Source of the DNA: Methylococcaceae bacterium UBA7658 | Lineage (GTDB): Bacteria; Pseudomonadota; Gammaproteobacteria; Methylococcales; Methylomonadaceae | NCBI GenBank assembly: GCA_002483425.1 | Contig: DLHW01000001.1 | Coordinates: 1 to 31,459, forward strand | Length of the DNA: 31,459 nt | Direction: 5' to 3' | Part shown: positions 26,971 through 31,459 of the stretch, piece after piece | How positions within the stretch are numbered: the first letter of the stretch is position 1 | Layout of the letters: the number at the start of each line of letters is the position of its first letter | Program-made: the position numbers and the translations under genes | The notes under the pieces: model-generated | The model's input: only the letters and a program-made list of their open reading frames with translations | Told to the model about the DNA's origin: nothing | Databases searched by the model: none

Positions 26971-27007
26971 AGCGGCCTCCCCATAAAATCAAAACATCAA
27001 CAAATCG

Positions 27008-27052
27008 GTTTGGCGTAGGGCGGTTTCGCGCGAGCAAACCGCCATGCCAAAC
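27008..27052 (+). repeat. REP-like palindrome with GTAG
   Basis: Outer arms GTTTGGC/GCCAAAC (27008-27014, 27046-27052) flank inner arms GGCGGTTT/AAACCGCC (27019-27026, 27036-27043). GTAG sits at 27015-27018 directly before the inner hairpin, as in REP sequences recognised by RAYT proteins. It is 38 bp from the RAYT gene. Confidence 0.7.
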
Positions 27053-27092
27053 AATCGCCAGAGCCGATAAGCTTACCAAAAAAAGCTTGGAA

Positions 27093-27115
27093 AAGGTTGG
27101 TGGACAAACAACCTT
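27093..27115. repeat. Short hairpin inside the REP cluster
   Basis: AAGGTTG and CAACCTT form a seven-base stem with a nine-base loop between the two larger REP-like hairpins. Confidence 0.4.
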
Positions 27116-27130
27116 GTAGGCTCCGTTTAT

Positions 27131-27160
27131 GGTGGATTGCCTCACGGCGAATCCACCGTA
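27131..27160 (-). repeat. Second REP-like hairpin, opposite orientation
   Basis: GGTGGATT and AATCCACC (27131-27138, 27150-27157) pair, extended by GCC/GGC with one bulge. On the minus strand it reads GTAC then GGTGGATT, so it faces the REP at 27008 as in a two-REP (BIME-like) unit. Confidence 0.6.
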
Positions 27161-27190
27161 CATCGCATAATTTTTAACCGCCGTACGGTC

Positions 27191-27259
27191 GTTTGCGGAG
27201 CAAAAATGCAAAGCGATCCGAAAACGCGCTGAGTCATTGTACAACCAGTTTTATGCCCC
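27191..27259 (-). repeat. Inverted repeat copy B (69 bp)
   Basis: On the minus strand it starts GGGGCATAAAAC and ends CTCCGCAAAC, matching copy A at 24013-24081 at 51 of 69 positions. It lies beside the REP cluster upstream of the RAYT gene. Confidence 0.7.
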
Positions 27260-27404
27260 TTGTCGGGTATAAATCAAGAGTTGCAGGACGACTTGGCATT
27301 TGACAATTAATTGCCGGTAAATATGGCTAAGGATATTTGTTAAAATGACTGACCAATATAGGGGTGCTTTATATAATAAAGTTTACATATACAGTTTTGT
27401 TAAT

Positions 27405-27983
27405 TTAATCATTAGGAAGTTTTGTTTTTAGTGATGATGCCATGACAATCAGCACCCAGCCCCTAAAACTAATATCAACACTCAGTGAAAACGCAATAAA
27501 CCACATGGATGTTGGCCAATTAATCCACACCATGATTCCGAGTATAATCGACACCAACCCCGTTACCCGGTTTGATATAGGGTTGGGTATTTCTGCGAAA
27601 GATAAAAGAACATTCCGGTATATGCCCTGCGTGAGCAGGTAACCAACAACCAAAAGATTAACATTGTTAGCAGTCGCATTGTTACTAAAAAACACAAGAA
27701 ACCCAACGACGATATCTAATATGCCACCTTGCATGTTAAAGAGATAACCTTGTGCAGTTTCAGAAGCTAAACCATCGATGCAACGGAAGACCCCAACCAA
27801 AAGGACAACAATACCTATAACAGGAAACCAGGAAGCATACACGCCAAACATGTGCACATTCGGTGATGAAAGACTTAATGCGGCAATTACGACACCGAGA
27901 AAGATCATGGCACTTCCCAGGATGGTGTACCATCGTGGATTCGCCGTAAATTGGATTAATTCGGAAGTTATTTTTGATTTCAT
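27405..27983 (-). CDS. HdeD/DUF308-family inner-membrane protein
   Basis: A 192-residue protein with about six hydrophobic helices in three pairs: WYTILGSAMIFLGVVIAALS, then WFPVIGIVVLLVGVFRCIDG, GGILDIVVGFLVFF, LVVGYLLTQGIY, GLVSIILGIMVWINW and FIAFSLSVDISFRGW. Short polar connections and length agree with the HdeD family, linked in E. coli to acid resistance. The C terminus is a short polar tail. GAAGA lies just before the ATG. It is alone and divergent from a DUF2383 gene about 460 bp away; both types often belong to stress regulons, but no shared operator is visible. Confidence 0.8.
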   Translation of the reverse strand: MKSKITSELIQFTANPRWYTILGSAMIFLGVVIAALSLSSPNVHMFGVYASWFPVIGIVVLLVGVFRCIDGLASETAQGYLFNMQGGILDIVVGFLVFFSNNATANNVNLLVVGYLLTQGIYRNVLLSFAEIPNPISNRVTGLVSIILGIMVWINWPTSMWFIAFSLSVDISFRGWVLIVMASSLKTKLPND

Positions 27984-28444
27984 TCTTCAAAAAATTATTA
28001 TTACTTCATTAAATATGAATTCAATCAAAAAATGCTATTGAACCCTTAGACAAGGTTACGCCTATGAGTTTTGATGACCTCTGTCTCATATAGTTCACCC
28101 AAAGAATCGGGGACTGAATATTATTTTTGCCGAACCACAATTGCTTACGCTTGAAGATTGCTTTTTGCTTTGGCGCTAAATCGCCCTATCAGGCGCAGCA
28201 TAAAATGAAGCCCAGCATGTTATGAAACTAAATGTTGGATATGCAGTCACATGTTAATGATAAGTAAAATCAATAGGGTAGTGATTGGGTTTTGTTTGCG
28301 GCAATCATTGGCCTGTTGGCTAGGTGGGATTAATCTTCTGGCTGGGTCAAGCAGAAGCCATTCCGCCGACTGGAGAAGCGACAGCCAACGCTTTGGCTTG
28401 ACGATGCACCATGCGTCTCAAGCGATAACCTGAGAGGAGCTACC
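27984..28444. other. Divergent region with a possible broken small membrane-protein gene
   Basis: No intact gene is supported. Between 28285 and 28405, two frames of the plus strand each give a hydrophobic piece (WVLFAAIIGLLARW, then GLIFWLGQAEAIPPTGEA). Joining them needs a frameshift, so a small decayed membrane gene is possible. The in-frame 60-codon alternative from 28251 has no coding character. Confidence 0.3.
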
Positions 28445-28888
28445 ATGCAAAATGTCACTACAATCGAAAAATTGCTGAACGATGAATTGTCGGCAACAGA
28501 AACTTATCAAAAGGCCTTGGAGGAATTGAATTTTCCTGGTGGGCAATTTACGTCAAACTCTTTAAAACCGATGTTTGGCGACCATAAAGAGGCAGTTTCC
28601 ATGTTACAAGATCAAATCGTTAAGTTGGGCGGAACCCCGCATAAAAGTGCATGTTCTTGGGGTACGTGGCCTCGGATAATATTTGAGGATGCCAGCTTGT
28701 TTGGTAAGCGCTCTGCAATAAAGGTACTGCTTGCCGGAGAAAAAGCCGGGGAAGCAGGCTATGTCGAAGCATTAAAGAATTCCACCTTATCTTCAGATAT
28801 TCGCACATTGATTGAAATGAAGCTGTTGCCTACCCAACAATCCCATATCCGCTCCCTAGACCGGGTCTTGGAAGCAATACCTGCTTAG
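28445..28888 (+). CDS. DUF2383 (PA2169-type) four-helix-bundle protein
   Basis: A 147-residue cytosolic protein with no signal or membrane segment. It opens with the helix IEKLLNDELSATETYQKAL, followed by DHKEAVSMLQDQIVKLGGTP, AGEKAGEAGYVEALKN and a final MKLLPTQQSHIRSLDRVL. The spacing of Glu and His over four helices is ferritin-like, as in the DUF2383 family. The start has GAGAGGAGC six bases upstream. Members are usually stress-induced; their chemistry is unknown. A strong hairpin terminator follows at 28965. Confidence 0.8.
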   Translation: MQNVTTIEKLLNDELSATETYQKALEELNFPGGQFTSNSLKPMFGDHKEAVSMLQDQIVKLGGTPHKSACSWGTWPRIIFEDASLFGKRSAIKVLLAGEKAGEAGYVEALKNSTLSSDIRTLIEMKLLPTQQSHIRSLDRVLEAIPA

Positions 28889-28964
28889 GGTTACACTCGT
28901 TTTTAGTTCCCCTTCGTAATGTTACTCCGCTAGGAAAGGGTCTAGTTTGTATCTTGAATCAACC

Positions 28965-29001
28965 GGTAAGATGGGTGGGCTGCTATTGTACCCATCTTAC
29001 C
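28965..29001 (+). terminator. Hairpin terminator after the DUF2383 gene
   Basis: GGTAAGATGGGT (28965-28976) and ACCCATCTTACC (28990-29001) form a perfect twelve-base stem with a thirteen-base loop, followed by AATTATTGTTTATTTG. The T-run is imperfect. Confidence 0.6.
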
Positions 29002-29403
29002 AATTATTGTTTATTTGCTTACAGCTCTGTTTTTTCAATTGGGTTGTGTTATTTGGCGATTCGGCGACTGTTGTGCTTTAGCAGTTTTTGAATGCCAAAA
29101 TAATCGTAACAGCATATAAATCACCCTTCAGGCGCAACTTAGCGTATATTGGATAACTTCCTGCCGAATGTAAGGCAATCAATTAGCCCTGATAAAGGCG
29201 ACATAAAATACTTATGCGCTTAACAGGGCAATAAGGCTGGTTAATTTCGTAACCTACGAGACGGCCAGCATCTTCATTCCAAAAATGCCGCCTTATTTAT
29301 CTTTTTTAAGCCGGGTCAAAGCGGCCTTATTTGCTGATGAATCAACGTGTACTGCTAGTTGGTGCAGGTCACTAGCCGTCAACCAACAGAATCAGGAGGC
29401 GTG
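29002..29403. other. Gene-poor region upstream of the DUF1488 gene
   Basis: About 400 bp without a supported gene. The segment 29118-29138 resembles 28178-28199 (AAATCxCCCT, then TCAGGCGCA), a possible short dispersed repeat. Confidence 0.3.
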
Positions 29404-29661
29404 ATGGTTTCATTCCCACGGCTTGAATGCTGGAACGATATGACAAAAATGGCAACCGTCGTGGCGGAAGTCGATAAAAAAAGGGTGCTTTGCCGAATAT
29501 CGTCCGAGAGTTTAAAGCTTAAATTTGGAGCTTCGGATGATAAGCTCATGCAGTCGGTCGTTCAGCATCGTGTGGTTATAGAAGCGGCCGCAAAAAGGCT
29601 GATTGAACGTGATGTCTACGAAGAAGACGGTTCCGTTTTGATTAAAACTTCCGATCTGTAG
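29404..29661 (+). CDS. DUF1488 family protein
   Basis: An 85-residue cytosolic protein starting at ATG 29404, four bases after a perfect AGGAGG (29394-29399). An upstream in-frame GTG at 29359 lacks a ribosome site. It has the DUF1488 pattern: a central VVAEVDKKRVLCRISSESL, then KLKFGASDDKLMQSV and IEAAAKRLIERD. The family is small and uncharacterised. It has no close partner gene; the lysine-rich gene that follows is on the other strand. Confidence 0.72.
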   Translation: MVSFPRLECWNDMTKMATVVAEVDKKRVLCRISSESLKLKFGASDDKLMQSVVQHRVVIEAAAKRLIERDVYEEDGSVLIKTSDL

Positions 29662-29701
29662 TGGAATTTAGCATTGTATTTGCTTCGATATGGGCCGGTA
29701 G

Positions 29702-29737
29702 CAGCAAGGGACGGTGACTTTCAATCACCGCTTGCTG
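29702..29737. other. Two-part hairpin between convergent small genes
   Basis: CAGCAAG (29702-29708) pairs with CTTGCTG (29731-29737), and inside it GGTGA with TCACC. It lies between the ends of the DUF1488 gene and the convergent 34-residue gene. No T-run follows, so terminator function is uncertain. Confidence 0.4.
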
Positions 29738-29747
29738 GCTGCAGTGC

Positions 29748-29852
29748 TTATTCTTTAGCTTCTTTCTTGGTTTTTTTCGCCGCTTTCTTTTCTTTCGGAT
29801 TTAAGGCGGGTTTTTTCTTATTTTCTTTATTACTTCTTTGTTCTTTGCTCAT
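29748..29852 (-). CDS. 34-residue lysine-rich protein, widely occurring type
   Basis: A short gene from ATG 29852 to TAA 29748. The product begins MSKEQRSNKENKKKPALNPK and continues with EKKAAKKTKKEAKE. It is almost all charged, with no hydrophobic core, so probably unfolded or nucleic-acid-associated. I recall very similar 30-40 residue proteins (MSKEQRxNKExKKxPxLxPKEKxAAKK) in many Gammaproteobacteria, which supports a real gene; that is memory, not a search. GGAAC lies about eight bases before the start. Function is unknown. Confidence 0.65.
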   Translation of the reverse strand: MSKEQRSNKENKKKPALNPKEKKAAKKTKKEAKE

Positions 29853-30000
29853 GGTCGTGTTCCAGAAGTTGGTGGGGGGAATTTAATGCCGGTAGCTTGG
29901 CGATCCAAAATATACACAATCACCGATAACCCATGATCAGCATACGCCCTTGCTAGATAAAGAACAACTTAATGCCGGAAAATGTCGATATATAAAAACT

Positions 30001-30543
30001 ATGCCCACCTCCCCAAAAATTATTGAGCAAACAAAAAAATGGATAGCCGATGTGGTCGTGGCCTGTCATTTCTGCCCCTTTGCCGCCCAGGTTATCAAAG
30101 AGCAAAAAGTTCATTATGCGGTAACAACCGAAATCGCAGTTGCAAGCTGCTTGAACGCTTTCATAGACGAGCTGGCCCGGCTGGATGACGATAACACGAT
30201 AGAAACCACTTTCCTGATTTTTCCCGAGGTATTCGCGGAATTCGATGACTTTCTCGATTTTGTGGCGCTTGCCGAACAACGGTTAAAGCAAAAAAGATAC
30301 CGCGGCATTTACCAGTTAGCCAGCTTTCACCCCTTATACCGATTTGCCGATGCCACGGATAACGATGCCGCCAATTATACCAACCGCTCGCTCTACCCGA
30401 TGCTGCATTTGTTGCGTGAAGCCGGCATTGACAAGGCGTTGGCACAGTATAAAAACCCGGAAAACATACCGGCAAGCAATATCGCTTTGGCTAGGGGCAA
30501 AGGCCTAGCCGCCATGAACAAATTGAGGGAGTCCTGCTTTTAG
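30001..30543 (+). CDS. DUF1415 family protein
   Basis: A 180-residue cytosolic protein. The start ATG 30001 is chosen over a TTG at 29950 because family similarity begins MPTSPKIIEQTKKWIADVVV and the length then fits. Family marks are CHFCPFAA (about residues 22-29), LIFPEVFAEFDDFLDF, the block YQLASFHPLYRFAD, DAANYTNRSLYPMLHLLRE and NIALARGKGL. The CxxC and conserved His/Tyr residues hint at a metal or redox site, but the function of the family is not known. No close operon partner. Confidence 0.82.
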   Translation: MPTSPKIIEQTKKWIADVVVACHFCPFAAQVIKEQKVHYAVTTEIAVASCLNAFIDELARLDDDNTIETTFLIFPEVFAEFDDFLDFVALAEQRLKQKRYRGIYQLASFHPLYRFADATDNDAANYTNRSLYPMLHLLREAGIDKALAQYKNPENIPASNIALARGKGLAAMNKLRESCF

Positions 30544-30689
30544 GCGTGGTTGACGGCCTCCGCAGTCTTTCTCAATCGCACCCAATAACACATTTTTACC
30601 TGCTGAATAGATTTCAAATTATCACTGGCCTATCGCGCATTAATTTTTGAAAACAGTTTTTCATTCAGCCACTACCCAAGAGGCACAGA

Positions 30690-31459
30690 ATGAAGGCGCT
30701 CATCAATACCATCTTAAGCCGCTCATTGCCTGGGCAAATTAAGCTTAAGAAAAGCAATAGTTTTCGAAACCAGGCAAAAGAAAAGCCGCCATTAAGGGCG
30801 GAGTTGTTCAGCGCCGAGCAAATGGAACGCCACGGCATCACGCTGGCGGCATCGCACAACTTGTCCAACCGGCACTTACCCGATCAGCTTTTAAAACGAC
30901 TGTCTGAAAATGAAGGCGTACTGGTTGAATGTAGCCGAGTGTTGACGCAATCGATTGCCACCCATAACCGAATCTCACCCGCCGGCGAGTGGCTGCTCGA
31001 TAACTTTTATTTAATTGACGAGCAGATCCGCACCGCCAAGCGGCATTTGCCCAAAGGTTATAGCCGCGAACTGCCGCGCCTGTCGAATAGCCCTTCCGTA
31101 GGCTTGCCGCGTGTTTACGATATTGCCCTGGAAGCCGTCGCCCACGGCGATGGCCGGATAGACCCGGAAGGCCTTAGCCGTTTCGTGACGGCATACCAAA
31201 CGGTCACGCCGCTTAAGTTGGGCGAATTGTGGGCCATCCCCATCATGCTGCGCTTGGCGTTGATCGAGAACCTTCGGCGGATTTCCATCCGCATCGCCGC
31301 TGGCAAAATCGACCAAGACCTTGCCGATTCCTGGGCAAGCCAAATGGTTGTGACTGCCGAACAGGAACCCAAAAGCCTGATACTGGTTGTCGCCGACATG
31401 GCACGTTCAAAACCACCGATGACGACCCAGTTTGTATCCGAGTTTAGCCGCCATTTACA
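30690..31459 (+). CDS. N-terminal part of a cyclic beta-1,2-glucan-synthase-like protein
   Basis: The frame is open from ATG 30690 to the window edge (256 codons and two bases), so the gene is cut. AAGAGG lies six bases before the start. After a basic leader comes EWLLDNFYLIDEQIRTAKRH followed by LPKGYSRELPRL, which is the first conserved block of NdvB/ChvB-type proteins. Full-length members are about 2800 residues with a glycosyltransferase, GH36/GH94-like domains and membrane helices; only the initial region is visible here. They make or process cyclic or linear beta-glucans in the envelope. The domain content beyond the edge, and so the exact activity, is not shown. Confidence 0.75.
   Translation, partial: MKALINTILSRSLPGQIKLKKSNSFRNQAKEKPPLRAELFSAEQMERHGITLAASHNLSNRHLPDQLLKRLSENEGVLVECSRVLTQSIATHNRISPAGEWLLDNFYLIDEQIRTAKRHLPKGYSRELPRLSNSPSVGLPRVYDIALEAVAHGDGRIDPEGLSRFVTAYQTVTPLKLGELWAIPIMLRLALIENLRRISIRIAAGKIDQDLADSWASQMVVTAEQEPKSLILVVADMARSKPPMTTQFVSEFSRHL

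Noticed and set aside
28251..28433. 60-codon ORF before the DUF2383 gene
   Set aside because: No ribosome site or known domain; hydrophobic pieces lie in the other frames, so at most it is a decayed gene.
29674..29886. Plus-strand hydrophobic 70-codon ORF
   Set aside because: Its Phe/Leu-rich product is the antisense shadow of the lysine-rich 34-residue gene on the minus strand.
1..31459. CRISPR array, phage structural genes, secondary-metabolite or defence cluster
   Set aside because: No regularly spaced direct repeats, cas genes, phage proteins, biosynthetic megaenzymes or intact defence genes were seen; the only toxin gene is broken.

Overview
The window looks like chromosomal DNA of a gammaproteobacterium. 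GroEL/GroES, Mfd, HemN, MoeB and a BepA-type protease all have gammaproteobacterial lengths and motifs. The overall mix (copper oxidase, DUF1415, HdeD, a REP-associated transposase, a cyclic-glucan-synthase-like protein) recalls methylotrophic Methylococcales, but no C1-oxidation gene lies here, so that placement is an inference from recalled similarity.

Layout. Positions 1-530 are mobile debris: a truncated IS3-type OrfA and the C-terminal stub of a serine recombinase. Positions 749-4439 hold lhgO on the minus strand, then a divergent plus-strand pair of a TPR lipoprotein and a periplasmic M48/TPR protease (BepA-like). Positions 4440-4861 hold no convincing protein gene but contain a sigma70-like promoter, A-rich (AAN)n tracts and an intrinsic terminator: a candidate Hfq-type small RNA. 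Positions 4862-11603 form a metal-handling neighbourhood: a TonB-dependent receptor and a Tat-exported multicopper oxidase (minus), a Met/Gly/His-rich secreted protein (plus), and a GDT1-family exporter with a ZIP transporter (minus). Two perfect FNR-type boxes sit upstream of the oxidase and of the ZIP gene at spacings close to those of activated promoters. Positions 11978-21138 are mainly housekeeping: mfd, groES-groEL behind a perfect CIRCE operator, moeB, a small membrane protein and hemN. Positions 21569-22816 encode a secreted trypsin-like protease.

From 22.8 to 27.3 kb the DNA is accessory and decayed. It holds an IS3 element with stop codons and an internal deletion, a 45-nt 3' fragment of tRNA-Lys (a likely old attachment site), a headless VapC toxin, a Sel1-type lipoprotein, and a REP-associated transposase with REP-like hairpins beside it. 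Two 69-bp inverted copies of one repeat bound this stretch. The right end (27.4-31.46 kb) returns to ordinary genes: an HdeD-like membrane protein, a DUF2383 four-helix protein, DUF1488, a 34-residue lysine-rich protein, DUF1415, and the start of a large cyclic beta-1,2-glucan-synthase-like protein that runs off the window.

All calls come from reading the sequence; no database search was run. Family names rest on recognised motifs and lengths.
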